From Rhodobacter sp. CZR27 (lineage in GTDB: Bacteria; Pseudomonadota; Alphaproteobacteria; Rhodobacterales; Rhodobacteraceae): DNA of 64,000 nt. Of this stretch, positions 51,718-60,949 are shown piece by piece (position 1 is the first letter of the stretch; each line of letters starts with the position of its first letter). The position numbers were made by a program, and so were the translations under genes. The DNA lies in contig NZ_CP023548.1 of assembly GCF_002407205.1 (NCBI RefSeq), positions 2,566,501-2,630,500 of the forward strand, given 5' to 3'. The notes below the pieces were generated by a model that saw nothing but the letters and a program-made list of their open reading frames with translations, was not told where the DNA came from and did no database searches.

Positions 51718-54700
51718 ATGGCCGAATTCCGCAAGATACTAGTCGCCAACCGCGGAGAGATCGCCATCCGGGTGATGCGAGCGGCAAACGAGATGGGCAA
51801 GAAGACGGTCGCCGTCTATGCCGAGGAAGACAAGCTGTCGCTGCACCGCTTCAAGGCGGACGAGGCCTATCGCATCGGCGAGGGGCTGTCGCCGGTGGGC
51901 GCCTACCTGAGCATCCCGGAAATCATCCGGGTGGCAAAGATGTCGGGCGCCGACGCCATCCATCCGGGCTATGGCCTGCTGTCGGAAAACCCCGACTTCG
52001 TCGAGGCCTGCGATGCCGCCGGCATCACCTTCATCGGGCCGCGGGCGGAAACGATGCGCGCGCTTGGCGACAAGGCGAGCGCGCGGCGCGTCGCCATGGC
52101 CGCGGGCGTTCCCGTGATTCCGGCGACCGAGGTCCTTGGCGACGACATGGAAGAGATCAGGCGGCAGGCGACCGAGATCGGCTATCCGCTGATGCTCAAG
52201 GCCTCGTGGGGCGGCGGCGGGCGGGGCATGCGCCCGATCAACTCCGAGGAGGAACTGGCCGACAAGGTGCGCGAGGGCCGCCGCGAAGCCGAGGCGGCCT
52301 TCGGCAACGGCGAGGGTTACCTCGAGAAGATGATCCTGCGCGCGCGCCACGTCGAGGTGCAGATCCTCGGCGACAGGCACGGCAACATCTACCACCTCTA
52401 CGAACGCGACTGCACCGTGCAGCGCCGGAACCAGAAGGTGGTGGAGCGCGCGCCCGCCCCCTACCTGACCGACGAGCAGCGCGCCGAGGTCTGCGAACTG
52501 GGCCGCCGGATCTGCGCCCATGTGAACTACGAATGCGCGGGCACCGTCGAGTTCCTGATGGATATGGACTCGCAGGAATTCTATTTCATCGAGGTCAACC
52601 CCCGCGTCCAGGTCGAGCATACCGTCACCGAGGAAGTGACCGGCATCGACATCGTTCAAGCGCAGATCCGCATCGCCGAGGGCGCCTCGCTGGCCGATGC
52701 GACGGGCGTCGCGCGGCAGGAGGACATCACGCTCTCGGGTCATGCGCTGCAGTGCCGGGTGACGACGGAGGATCCGCAGAACAACTTCATCCCCGACTAC
52801 GGCCGCCTGACCGCCTACCGCAGCGCCACCGGCATGGGCATCCGGCTGGACGGCGGCACCGCCTATGCGGGCGGCGTGATCACGCGCTACTACGACTCGC
52901 TTCTGGTGAAGGTGACCGCCTGGGCGCAGACGCCGGAAAAGGCGATCTCGCGCATGGACCGCGCGCTGCGCGAGTTCCGCATCCGCGGGGTGGCCACGAA
53001 CATCGCCTTTGTCGAGAACCTGCTGAAGCACCCGAAATTCCTCGACTACAGCTATACGACGAAGTTCATCGACACGACGCCGGAGCTGTTCAACTTCAAG
53101 CCGCGGCGCGACCGGGCGACGAAGATCCTGACCTACATCGCCGACATCACCGTGAACGGCCACCCCGAGACCGCGGGGCGGTCGCGGCCCCCGGCGGACC
53201 TGCGCGATCCGAAGCCCCCCGTGCCGCGCGGCGCCCCGATCCCCGGCACGCGCAACCTGCTCGAGGACAAGGGGCCCCAGGCTGTGGCCGACTGGATGGC
53301 CGCGCAGAAGCGCGTGCTGATCACCGACACGACCATGCGCGACGGCCACCAGAGCCTGCTGGCCACGCGGATGCGCTCGATCGACATGATCAAGGCAACG
53401 CCCGCCTATGCGGCGAACCTGCCCGGCCTCTTCTCGGTGGAATGCTGGGGCGGCGCCACCTTCGACGTGGCTTACCGCTTCCTGCAGGAATGCCCGTGGC
53501 AGCGCCTGCGCGACATCCGCGAGCGGCTGCCGAACGTCATGACGCAGATGCTGCTGCGCGCCTCGAACGGGGTGGGCTACACCAACTATCCCGACAACGT
53601 GGTGCAGGAATTCGTCCGTCAGGCCGCCGAGACCGGCGTGGACGTGTTCCGCGTGTTCGACTCGCTCAACTGGGTCGAGAACATGCGCGTCGCGATGGAT
53701 GCGGTGATCGAGGCGGACAAGGTCTGCGAGGGCACGATCTGCTACACCGGCGACCTTCTGGACCCGAACCGGGCCAAGTATGACCTCGGCTACTACGTCA
53801 CCATGGGCAAGGCGCTGCAGCAGGCGGGCGCCCATGTGCTGGGGCTGAAGGACATGGCGGGGCTCCTGAAGCCCGCCGCGGCGCGCGTGCTGATCCGCGC
53901 ACTGAAGGAGGAGGTGGGCCTGCCGATCCACTTCCACACCCATGACACGAGCGGGATCGCCGCCGCGACCGTTCTTGCCGCCTGCGATGCAGGCGTGGAT
54001 GCGGTGGACGCGGCGATGGATGCCTTCTCGGGCGGCACCTCGCAGCCCTGCCTCGGCTCGATCGTCGAGGCGCTGCGCCATACCGAGCGCGACACCGGCC
54101 TCGACATCGGCGCGATCCGCGAGATCTCGGACTACTGGGAACAGGTGCGCGCGCATTACTGCGCCTTCGAGTCCGGCCTTCAGGCGCCGGCCTCCGAGGT
54201 CTACCTGCACGAGATGCCGGGTGGCCAGTTCACCAACCTGAAGGCTCAGGCCCGCGCGATGGGACTCGAGGAACGCTGGGCCGAGGTGGCACAGGCCTAT
54301 GCCGACGCCAACCGGATGTTCGGCGACATCGTGAAGGTCACGCCGTCCTCGAAGGTGGTGGGCGACATGGCGCTGATGATGGTGGCCCAGGGTCTTTCGC
54401 GCGAACAGGTCGAGGATCCGGCGGTCGAGGTCTCCTTCCCCGACTCGGTGGTGGACATGCTGAAGGGCAATCTCGGCCAGCCCCATGGCGGCTGGCCCGA
54501 GGTCATCCTGAAGAAGGTGCTGAAGGACGAGACGCCCTCGACCGACCGGCCCGGCGCGCACCTGCCCCCGGTGGACATCGAGGCAGCACGCGCCAAGCTC
54601 GTCTCCGAGATCAAGCGCGGCGACGACGACCCGCAGGACCACGCCATCGATGCCGAGGACCTGAACGGCTACCTGATGTATCCCAAGGTCTTCACCGAAT

Positions 54701-55182
54701 ACCGCGAGCGCCACAAGATCTACGGTCCCGTCCGGACCCTGCCGACGCGCACCTTCTTCTATGGCATGGAGCCGGGCGAGGAGATCTCGGCCGAGATCGA
54801 CCCCGGCAAGACGCTGGAGATCCGGCTGCAGGCCGTCGGCGAGACCTCGGACGAGGGCGACGCCAAGGTGTTCTTCGAGCTGAACGGCCAGCCGCGGGTA
54901 ATCCGGGTTCCGAATCGCGCCGTGAAGGCCAAGACCGCTGCCCGGCCGAAGGCGCAGGAGGGCAACACCTGCCATGTCGGCGCGCCGATGCCCGGCTCGG
55001 TGGCGTCCGTCGCGGTCTCGCTCGGACAGAAGGTGAAGCCCGGGGACCTGCTGCTGACCATCGAGGCGATGAAGATGGAGACGGGCCTGCATGCCGACCG
55101 GGCGGCCACGGTTAAGGCGCTGCATGTCACGCCGGGAGCCCAGATCGAGGCCAAGGACCTGCTTGTCGAACTTGAGGACTGA
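51718..55182 (+). CDS. pyc: Pyruvate carboxylase
   Basis: Makes oxaloacetate from pyruvate and bicarbonate with biotin and ATP. The single 1154-residue chain has the biotin carboxylase domain (1-450; KASWGGGGRGM, VNPRVQVEHTVTEE), the carboxyltransferase domain (about 535-830; TTMRDGHQSLLATR, HFHTHDTSG) and the biotin-carrier domain with EAMKMETG, where Lys1119 takes biotin. GGAGGAAG lies 5 bases before the ATG. It provides anaplerosis for a TCA cycle that includes fumC upstream. Confidence 0.97.
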   Translation: MAEFRKILVANRGEIAIRVMRAANEMGKKTVAVYAEEDKLSLHRFKADEAYRIGEGLSPVGAYLSIPEIIRVAKMSGADAIHPGYGLLSENPDFVEACDAAGITFIGPRAETMRALGDKASARRVAMAAGVPVIPATEVLGDDMEEIRRQATEIGYPLMLKASWGGGGRGMRPINSEEELADKVREGRREAEAAFGNGEGYLEKMILRARHVEVQILGDRHGNIYHLYERDCTVQRRNQKVVERAPAPYLTDEQRAEVCELGRRICAHVNYECAGTVEFLMDMDSQEFYFIEVNPRVQVEHTVTEEVTGIDIVQAQIRIAEGASLADATGVARQEDITLSGHALQCRVTTEDPQNNFIPDYGRLTAYRSATGMGIRLDGGTAYAGGVITRYYDSLLVKVTAWAQTPEKAISRMDRALREFRIRGVATNIAFVENLLKHPKFLDYSYTTKFIDTTPELFNFKPRRDRATKILTYIADITVNGHPETAGRSRPPADLRDPKPPVPRGAPIPGTRNLLEDKGPQAVADWMAAQKRVLITDTTMRDGHQSLLATRMRSIDMIKATPAYAANLPGLFSVECWGGATFDVAYRFLQECPWQRLRDIRERLPNVMTQMLLRASNGVGYTNYPDNVVQEFVRQAAETGVDVFRVFDSLNWVENMRVAMDAVIEADKVCEGTICYTGDLLDPNRAKYDLGYYVTMGKALQQAGAHVLGLKDMAGLLKPAAARVLIRALKEEVGLPIHFHTHDTSGIAAATVLAACDAGVDAVDAAMDAFSGGTSQPCLGSIVEALRHTERDTGLDIGAIREISDYWEQVRAHYCAFESGLQAPASEVYLHEMPGGQFTNLKAQARAMGLEERWAEVAQAYADANRMFGDIVKVTPSSKVVGDMALMMVAQGLSREQVEDPAVEVSFPDSVVDMLKGNLGQPHGGWPEVILKKVLKDETPSTDRPGAHLPPVDIEAARAKLVSEIKRGDDDPQDHAIDAEDLNGYLMYPKVFTEYRERHKIYGPVRTLPTRTFFYGMEPGEEISAEIDPGKTLEIRLQAVGETSDEGDAKVFFELNGQPRVIRVPNRAVKAKTAARPKAQEGNTCHVGAPMPGSVASVAVSLGQKVKPGDLLLTIEAMKMETGLHADRAATVKALHVTPGAQIEAKDLLVELED

Positions 55183-55192
55183 AACCGCCGTC

Positions 55193-55250
55193 GCCCCTGC
55201 CCGCCGGGCGGGGGCGGCCCTGGGGCTTTCCGCGGTCGACGGATTTTTTC
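55193..55250 (+). terminator. Terminator region after pyc
   Basis: A 10-bp GC stem (GCCCCTGCCC/GGGCGGGGGC with one G-U) is followed by TTT, then GTCGACGGATTTTTTCGAC with six Ts. Probably ends pyc transcription before tRNA-Gly. Confidence 0.55.
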
Positions 55251-55271
55251 GACGAAACCGCGATTTCCCCC

Positions 55272-55298
55272 TTGCAGCCGGTCGCGGGTCTTTATAAA
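55272..55298 (+). promoter_or_regulatory. Candidate tRNA-Gly promoter
   Basis: TTGCAG (55272-55277) and TATAAA (55293-55298) lie upstream of the tRNA with a short 15-base spacer. The -10 is strong and the spacing less than ideal. Confidence 0.5.
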
Positions 55299-55318
55299 TC
55301 ACCGCTCACCCAAAGGAC

Positions 55319-55393
55319 GCGGGCGTAGCTCAGGGGTAGAGCATTACCTTGCCAAGGTAAGGGTCGTGAGTTCGAATCTCATCGCCCGCTCCA
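55319..55393 (+). tRNA. tRNA-Gly (GCC)
   Basis: A complete cloverleaf with acceptor GCGGGCG/CGCCCGC, anticodon GCC at 55351-55353, T-arm GAGTTCGAATCTC and an encoded CCA at 55391-55393. Length 75 bases. Confidence 0.98.
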
Positions 55394-56289
55394 TAAAATC
55401 AAAGGGTCAGGCGGCGCCGATAGAGCCGCGCCCTTGACGAAGCGCGCGGAAAGCAGCCGCGCTTCCCGACTTATGCTCCGTTTCAGAATGCCAGCCGGTC
55501 CGCCAAGGCCATGCGCGGAAGGCGACGGTTTCGGATCCTCGTGCCCGTCGGATGACGCTTGCCGATCCTCACGCCATTGCCATTCAAGGCCCTGCCGGCC
55601 TCCTGCGAATGCAGCAGGCAATGCCCTGACATCGGCGCGGCGTCGAGGCCACCGCTCCTGCCGAGAACGACGTGCCGCGGCGGGTCGACGGCTGTCCCGG
55701 TGCCGCTCGCGATGCACTGAACTGCGCGCAGCGGTGACGACAGGTCCGTCTGCAGATTCATGCCGTGCTGGGCCGCCAGGGCCAGCCTCTCGTGGACCAG
55801 ATCATCCATCCACCCGAGCAGAGGCATCCTGTCGTCGTTCACCGCCCGGCGGGCCACGCGCCTCGGCTTGCGTCGGGCTCCACCGGCCGCGCGCTGCACT
55901 TCACCGAGGGTGTCGCACGCGTTCCCGCACCCGCACCACGGGTCAGGGCCACCTGCGATCCGAAGCATCGGATTGCGCCGATGCCGCCCGGTCGATGACC
56001 CGGGTTCCCGATCCGGAGCGAGCGGTAGGTGGCGTTTCGAGGGATCAGAGAGAGACGCCCCTGCTGCCCGACAGAGAAGGGTTCGACGGCCCGAGCGGGA
56101 TCATCCCGCGCAGGTGCAGTCGATCCATCCAGCGGCTTCGATAGGTCGCCCGACGATCAACCGGCAGTTCGCGCAAGACGTCGTGCATACCGCTCTCGCG
56201 GAACGCCTTCCTGACCTGACGCGCCATGGGGCGTAATGTCGAAGCCCTGAAGAAGCTGAAACTGCTTCCTGACGATAACGGAGGAGGAG
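55394..56289. other. Unassigned region between two tRNA genes
   Basis: About 900 bases with no recognisable gene. Open frames exist on both strands (for example 161 codons on the minus strand, 55483-55968, and a 60-codon minus-strand piece ending near 56045 that reads MARQVRKAFRESGMHDVLREL), but none has a family motif or a good ribosome site. The composition is less GC-rich and less codon-biased than neighbours. It may be decayed DNA. Confidence 0.5.
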
Positions 56290-56365
56290 TGGTGCCCAGA
56301 GCCGGAATCGAACCAGCGACACGCGGATTTTCAATCCGCTGCTCTACCAACTGAGCTATCTGGGC
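56290..56365 (-). tRNA. tRNA-Phe (GAA)
   Basis: On the minus strand acceptor GCCCAGA/TCTGGGC, D-arm AGCTCAGTTGGTAGAGC, anticodon GAA (plus 56330-56332), T-arm GCTGGTTCGATTCCGGC and an encoded CCA. Length 76 bases. Confidence 0.98.
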
Positions 56366-56720
56366 CTCTTTGTCCGGCAGCAGCGCCGGTGGCGTGGTCT
56401 TTAGAGGGAAGCGCCGTGGGTGTCCAGAGGCAACGCGAAAAAAATGTGGGCTTCGCGAGGCGTGACCGTTGCACCGGGCGGCACAACCATGTGCCTCGAA
56501 GCGCATCACCCCTATATGTGTTTGTTATGAAATCGGAATTCCGAAGTCACGCCGCGGTTCACCTTCTCAACGCGTCCTCAAGGCTCGATCTGGAGGCCGC
56601 TTCCCCAGCCCTGCGCGCAAGGCCGCGTGCGTCGTTCTCGTCGCTCTTGTTCATCCGCGCAGACGGGCGCGCTTCTACGGACGACCGGCAGGCCAATGCG
56701 CGCGAGTTCACGCCAGAGCC
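56366..56720. other. Non-coding stretch upstream of tRNA-Phe, decayed
   Basis: No intact gene is seen. The part nearest the tRNA probably carries its promoter. From about 56600 fragments read PRRRARF-type residues that fit the middle of an ISL3 transposase but are broken. Confidence 0.45.
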
Positions 56721-56895
56721 ACGCCTCGCGTCATCGGCATCGACGGCTGGGCCTGGAGGAAAGCGCTCCGTCACGACTCGATCCTCTGCGATCTGGAGCG
56801 GCGTGGGTGACCGACCTCCTCCCGCACCGCGAGCCGGCGACCGTCGAGGCCCTGAGGCGGCGCGCCCGGGCCTCACGCACGGCCCGCCGATGGTC
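56700..56895 (+). pseudogene. ISL3 family transposase remnant
   Basis: Two frames together read TPRVIGIDGWAWRK...ILCDLERRG (about 56721-56810) and then VTDLLPHREPATVEAL (about 56805-56860). This matches the conserved start of the ISL3 DDE domain (family form IDDWAW, then LPDR). The frame changes near 56810, the second Asp of IDD is Gly, and most N- and C-terminal parts are missing. It is a non-functional fragment. Confidence 0.75.
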
Positions 56896-56952
56896 CGGGG
56901 ATGATACCGACGGGCGGAAAGCTGAAGTGCCCGGCAGTCGGTATCATCCCCG
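56896..56952. repeat. 16-bp perfect inverted repeat at the end of the IS remnant
   Basis: CGGGGATGATACCGAC (56896-56911) and its exact reverse complement (56937-56952) flank 25 bases. It lies between the transposase remnant and the end of yacG. There is no T-tract. It may be a hairpin that ends yacG transcription, or fused ends of a lost element. Confidence 0.8.
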
Positions 56953-56970
56953 ACCACAGGCCTCACATCA

Positions 56971-57138
56971 TCAGGGACGTGAGCCGCGATCGTCGCCCTC
57001 GACGGGATCGGAGTCGTCGTCCACAGGCACGGCGTAGCGCCCGGTCAACCACCGGCCGAGGTCGACATCCGCGCAGCGGCGCGAGCAGAACGGCCGGTAT
57101 TGCGGCACGCTCTCGCGCTTGCAGATCGGGCAGCTCAC
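56971..57138 (-). CDS. yacG: DNA gyrase inhibitor YacG, zinc-finger protein
   Basis: A 55-residue protein that starts with GTG and has four zinc cysteines, Cys3/Cys6 (SCPICK) and Cys18/Cys22 (FCSRRC), then DLGRWLTGRYAVP and an acidic tail, as in YacG. In E. coli this protein binds gyrase B and inhibits it. The start overlaps the rng stop by 4 bases (GTGA), so it is translationally coupled to it. Confidence 0.93.
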   Translation of the reverse strand: MSCPICKRESVPQYRPFCSRRCADVDLGRWLTGRYAVPVDDDSDPVEGDDRGSRP

Positions 57139-58175
57139 CGCAGCGCCTCGGCCAGCGCCAGACGGTCCCGCTTGCGCACCAGCTCGTAGAGGCCGAGGGG
57201 CGTCCAGCCGGCGAGGCTCGTCTCGGCGGATTCGCCGCGGAAGGCCGCGCGCAGCACCTGTTCAAGAGCGGGCCGGTCGCGCTTCGGCATCGGCGCGAAA
57301 TCCACCACCACCTGACCGCCCAGCCCCCGCAGGCGGAGCTGGCGCGGCAGCTCGCGCGCGGCGGCCACATTGGCCTTCAGCGCCGCCGCCGGAGAGGTGT
57401 CGGCGCCCGTGTTCACATCCACCGCCACGAGCGCGCAGGTCGGCTCGATCGCCATGTGCGCACCGCCCGGCAGCGGGACACGCGGCACCAGCAGGGCGTC
57501 GCACATCTCGGCCACCCCGTGGCGGCGGAAGGCGTCCGCGCCCTCGTCCACCTCGTCGGGTGCGGGGTCCGACCAGTCGCGCCATGCCTGCTGATGCGCA
57601 CCGGGCGCATCGACCAGAAGCTCCGGTTCGCCCTGCAGGTCGGCCAGGACGGCCTCGGCAAGCGCACGGGTGGCGGCAATGTCTCCGGCGACCTCCTCAT
57701 CCCCTGCGGCCTCGCAGGCCGAGCGCAGGATGAGGCCGAGATCCTCGGCGGCGCCCGCCATCGCCTCGGCGGCAAGGGCGGTGAGCGCGTCACGCAGCTC
57801 CTCGTCGCGGATGCGGCGCGAGACGTTCAGGCCGGGCGCGCCGGGGGTGGCGATACAGAGCCTACTCTTGAACAGCAGGCGCGATGTGACCGGCACCGCC
57901 TTGCCGGCTTCGGCGGCCCCCGAGACCTGGACGAGGATGCGCTGCCCGGGGGCAAGGCCGGAGGCCTGCCGCAGGAAGCCCATGCCCTCGGGCAGGCGGA
58001 CGAACACGCCGCCCTGCCCCTTCACGGGCCGATCCACCACGGCACGGAAGATCGCCTCGGGCGCCGCGCGCGACTCGGGCGGGTCGATCAGCAGGTCCTC
58101 CAGCCGTCCGTCCACCACGAGCGCCGCGGCCTCCCGGCCGCGCAGGTGATCCAGCAGCACCACGCGCCCCTTCAT
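57135..58175 (-). CDS. rng: Ribonuclease G/E family protein, short form
   Basis: A 346-residue RNase G-like endoribonuclease. It has the catalytic core motifs [10 protein letters not shown] and VVVDFAPMP with both aspartates, and ends [19 protein letters not shown], where RNase G proteins normally continue into a CPxC zinc-link. The zinc-link is absent; the chain stops just before it and the next gene starts with SCPIC in another frame. It is shorter than E. coli RNase G (about 490). Coupled to maf upstream (ATGA overlap). Confidence 0.88.
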   Translation of the reverse strand: MKGRVVLLDHLRGREAAALVVDGRLEDLLIDPPESRAAPEAIFRAVVDRPVKGQGGVFVRLPEGMGFLRQASGLAPGQRILVQVSGAAEAGKAVPVTSRLLFKSRLCIATPGAPGLNVSRRIRDEELRDALTALAAEAMAGAAEDLGLILRSACEAAGDEEVAGDIAATRALAEAVLADLQGEPELLVDAPGAHQQAWRDWSDPAPDEVDEGADAFRRHGVAEMCDALLVPRVPLPGGAHMAIEPTCALVAVDVNTGADTSPAAALKANVAAARELPRQLRLRGLGGQVVVDFAPMPKRDRPALEQVLRAAFRGESAETSLAGWTPLGLYELVRKRDRLALAEALR

Positions 58176-58750
58176 GCCGCCTCGCGGTAGAGCGGCAGGC
58201 CGGCGGCCGCCAGAAGCGCCGCCGTCTCGGCCAGGGGAAGACCGACGATGCCGGTGAACGAGCCGGAAATCCACGGGATGAAGGCCGAGGCAAGGCCCTG
58301 GATGGCGTAGCCGCCGGCCTTGCCATGCCATTCGCCGCTGGCGAGATAGGCGTTCAATTCGACATCCGACAGGCGCTTCATCTTGACCTGGCTCACCACC
58401 TCGCGCTGCCAGATCCGGTCGCCTCGCCGCACGGCGACGGCAGTGATGACCTGATGCCGGCGACCGCCGAGGGCGACGAGAAATCGGGCAGCCTCGCCGG
58501 CATCTGCGGGCTTGCCGAGGATGCGCCGGCCGAGCGCGACGGTGGTGTCGGCGCAGAGCACCACGTCATCCGGCCCGGCCTCGACCGCGGCGGCCTTTTC
58601 GGCCGCAAGACGCGCGCAATAAGGCCGCGGCAGTTCGCCGCGCCGCGGATCCTCGTCTATGTCCGGGGGCAGGATCGCGTCGGGCGTCAGCCCGAGCTGC
58701 GCGAGCAGCTCGCGCCGCCGCGGGCTGGCCGATCCGAGAATCAGCCGCAC
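58172..58750 (-). CDS. maf: Nucleotide pyrophosphatase Maf
   Basis: Hydrolyses non-canonical or methylated nucleoside triphosphates. The 192-residue product has [14 protein letters not shown], the ADTTV catalytic Asp loop, and [16 protein letters not shown]. It abuts infA and overlaps rng by 4 bases. Confidence 0.95.
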   Translation of the reverse strand: MRLILGSASPRRRELLAQLGLTPDAILPPDIDEDPRRGELPRPYCARLAAEKAAAVEAGPDDVVLCADTTVALGRRILGKPADAGEAARFLVALGGRRHQVITAVAVRRGDRIWQREVVSQVKMKRLSDVELNAYLASGEWHGKAGGYAIQGLASAFIPWISGSFTGIVGLPLAETAALLAAAGLPLYREAA

Positions 58751-58969
58751 TTACTTGAAGCGGTAGTTGATGCGGCCCTTCGACAGGTCGTAGGGCGTCA
58801 TCTCGACCTGCACCTTGTCGCCCGCGAGGACCCGGATGCGGTTCTTGCGCATCTTGCCCGCCATCACCGCGATCAGTTCATGGCCGTTGTCCAGCTCGAC
58901 CCTGAATGTCGCGTTCGGCAGGAGTTCCTTCACGACACCGGGAAATTCGAGCGTATCTTCCTTGGCCAT
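58751..58969 (-). CDS. infA: Translation initiation factor IF-1
   Basis: A 72-residue OB-fold factor that binds the ribosomal A site during initiation ([44 protein letters not shown]). Full length. First of infA-maf-rng-yacG, a conserved alphaproteobacterial unit. Confidence 0.98.
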   Translation of the reverse strand: MAKEDTLEFPGVVKELLPNATFRVELDNGHELIAVMAGKMRKNRIRVLAGDKVQVEMTPYDLSKGRINYRFK

Positions 58970-59060
58970 GGTCTCTCCAATGGGATTTGGCCCGCGTCCA
59001 GCGCAGGCTCGAAAGGTAAATGAGCGCTTCCGGCCGAATTATCAAGGGGAAAAGCGCAGG

Positions 59061-59936
59061 TCACGGCCCGGGGAAGGCTTGCGCCAGCCGGGCATGCTGT
59101 TCCGGCCAGTGAAGGTGGTTCAGGACATGCCCCTCGCGCCTCACCCGGGCCACGGCCCGGGGATCGAGTTCGGCCATCGCCCAGCCCGCAATGTTCAGGT
59201 CGGTCTCGGCAAGGATGCCCGATTCGGGGAAGCCGAGGTCCGGGGGGCCGTAGATCGCGGCGCGGCCCACGTTCTCGTCCACCGCCGGGCAGAAATCGCA
59301 GGGGCCGACCGTGGGCGCCTGCACCACGACACACTGGTTCTCCAGCGCGCGCGCCATCGCGCCGACCCGGACGCGGGTGAAGCCCGCGAGGCTGTCGGTG
59401 CAGGAGGGCGCCAGCAGGATCTCGGCGCCCCGCTCGACCATGGCGCGGGCGAGCAGGGGAAACTCGCTGTCATAGCAGATCACCACACCGATCCGGCCAA
59501 GCGGCGTGTCGAAGACGCGCGGCTCGCGCCCCGGCGCGACGAACCAGGTCTCGCGCTCGAACCGGGTCATGATCAGCTTGTCCTGATGGCCGACAACACC
59601 CTGCGGCCCGTAGAGCGTGGCGCGGTTGACCGGCCGCTCGCCCTCGAAGACCGGAGCGGAGGCCCCGAGGATATGGACGCCATGCCGCGCGGCAAGGCGA
59701 AGATGGGCCGCCGCGACCGCCGGACCGTGGCGGGCCACCTCATGCAGCGCGGCCTCGAGGTCGGCGGCGATGGCCCGGCCGCCGAGGCTTGCCAGTTCCA
59801 TCGAGCCGTATTCGGGAAAGACCAGCAGATCGGCCCCGTGCCCGGCCGCCTCGGCGACCCAGGTGGACAGCTTCGCCTCGAAGTCCTCGAACCGGTCGAA
59901 CCAGTCGAGCGGATAGGCGGCGGCGGCGATCTTCAT
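59061..59936 (-). CDS. Carbon-nitrogen hydrolase (nitrilase superfamily)
   Basis: A 291-residue hydrolase of amide or nitrile C-N bonds with the full Glu-Lys-Cys triad: Glu42 (LLVFPEYG), Lys120 (VGHQDKLIMTR) and Cys154 (VVICYDSEFP). The substrate is unknown; omega-amidase or a related function is possible. It is preceded by a GNAT gene with a 30-base gap and probably is part of that unit. Confidence 0.9.
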   Translation of the reverse strand: MKIAAAAYPLDWFDRFEDFEAKLSTWVAEAAGHGADLLVFPEYGSMELASLGGRAIAADLEAALHEVARHGPAVAAAHLRLAARHGVHILGASAPVFEGERPVNRATLYGPQGVVGHQDKLIMTRFERETWFVAPGREPRVFDTPLGRIGVVICYDSEFPLLARAMVERGAEILLAPSCTDSLAGFTRVRVGAMARALENQCVVVQAPTVGPCDFCPAVDENVGRAAIYGPPDLGFPESGILAETDLNIAGWAMAELDPRAVARVRREGHVLNHLHWPEQHARLAQAFPGP

Positions 59937-59966
59937 GTCATCTCCGGCTTGCGGCGGGCAGGCAGC

Positions 59967-60554
59967 TCAAAGCTCACGGATCCAGAACTGCAGCGGCTTC
60001 TTCGTTTCCCGGTCCTCGCCGACATCGGTCCAGGAAAAGCTGGCGATGATGCCGGGCATGGGCCGATAGCCGCGACCGCGCCAGAACGGCTCGTTGCTGC
60101 GCGCGCGGGCCGGGCGCAGGGGGTGGTCTTCGGAGCGGATCACCGAGCAGAAGGCCGAATAGCGCCGGCCCAGCCGGCGGGCATGGTCCTCGCGGAGGTC
60201 GAAGAAACGGTGCCCCATGCCGCGGCCGCGCCAGGCGGGCAGCAGCACCGATTCGGCGCAGTAGAAGATCTCGCGCAGCGGTATGCCGGTCGAGGCGAAG
60301 GCGGCCGCGAAATCCTCGGCATGATCCTCCATCGGCGTGCCGGTGGCGGCCCCCACCAGCCGCTCGCCGTCGAAGGCGCCGACCAGGACCGCGTCCGGGC
60401 TGGTGCGGTAGGTGGCAAGATAGGCGCGCTCGTAGTCCATCGAGCCCTCGTAGAGATAGGGCCATTCGCGGAACACGGTCATGCGCAGCGCCGCGACCTC
60501 GTCCAGCCGCGCCTCGAGCGCCGGCCCGGACAGAACCCGCGCCTCGAGCGTCAT
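59967..60554 (-). CDS. GNAT family N-acetyltransferase
   Basis: A 195-residue acetyltransferase with AALRMTVFREWPYLYEG near the start, VLVGAFDGERLVGAATGTP and the acetyl-CoA site VLLPAWRGRGMGHRFF (Q/RxxGxG/A form). The acceptor substrate is unknown. It overlaps the NTF2-like gene upstream by 4 bases, so the two are coupled, and the nitrilase-like gene follows. Confidence 0.88.
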   Translation of the reverse strand: MTLEARVLSGPALEARLDEVAALRMTVFREWPYLYEGSMDYERAYLATYRTSPDAVLVGAFDGERLVGAATGTPMEDHAEDFAAAFASTGIPLREIFYCAESVLLPAWRGRGMGHRFFDLREDHARRLGRRYSAFCSVIRSEDHPLRPARARSNEPFWRGRGYRPMPGIIASFSWTDVGEDRETKKPLQFWIREL

Positions 60555-60949
60555 GCCGAGACCTGCCGGATCCAGTCGGCAAGGTTGTAGAAGGTGGTCA
60601 CCCGGCTGATCCGGCCGTCCCTCAGGTCGAAGAACGCACCGGCCGGCAGGACGTAGCGCTGGCCCTTCGCCTCGGGCAGGCCGGGATCGGTCTTCAGGTA
60701 TTCGCCATGCACGACGAATTCCGCAGCGCCCCGGGTGCCATCCATGTTCGTGAAGATCACCATGTCGCGCAGCTCCTCGCGGTAGCTGACGCCCATGTGG
60801 CTGCAGAACTCGGCGAACTTCTCGCGGCCGTGGCGCACCTCGCCCTCGTTCACGCGATGCTCGATGTCGTCGGTGACGCAGGCGAGCATCCCCGGCGCGT
60901 CACCGGCGTTGAACGCCGCGTAATACCGTTCGATCACGTCACGAGCCAT
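60551..60949 (-). CDS. NTF2-like (ketosteroid isomerase-related) protein
   Basis: A 132-residue SnoaL/NTF2-fold protein (RDVIERYYAAFNAGDAPGMLACVTDDIEH, GAAEFVVHGEY, ISRVTTFYNLADWIRQV). The fold is clear, the ligand is not. The ATG at 60949 overlaps the end of the phosphatase gene by 11 bases and its stop overlaps the GNAT gene. Confidence 0.85.
   Translation of the reverse strand: MARDVIERYYAAFNAGDAPGMLACVTDDIEHRVNEGEVRHGREKFAEFCSHMGVSYREELRDMVIFTNMDGTRGAAEFVVHGEYLKTDPGLPEAKGQRYVLPAGAFFDLRDGRISRVTTFYNLADWIRQVSA

Noticed and set aside
51739..55302. A 1187-codon open frame on the minus strand opposite pyruvate carboxylase
   Set aside because: Mirror frame of a strongly conserved gene; the product has His/Arg/Asp-rich low complexity and no recognisable domain.
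55319..56365. Prophage or island attachment sites at the two tRNA genes
   Set aside because: I found no second copy of either tRNA 3' end nearby and no integrase.
56045..56509. Open frame reading AQLVEQRIENPRVAGSIPA on the minus strand
   Set aside because: This is the well-known conceptual translation of a tRNA gene, here tRNA-Phe.
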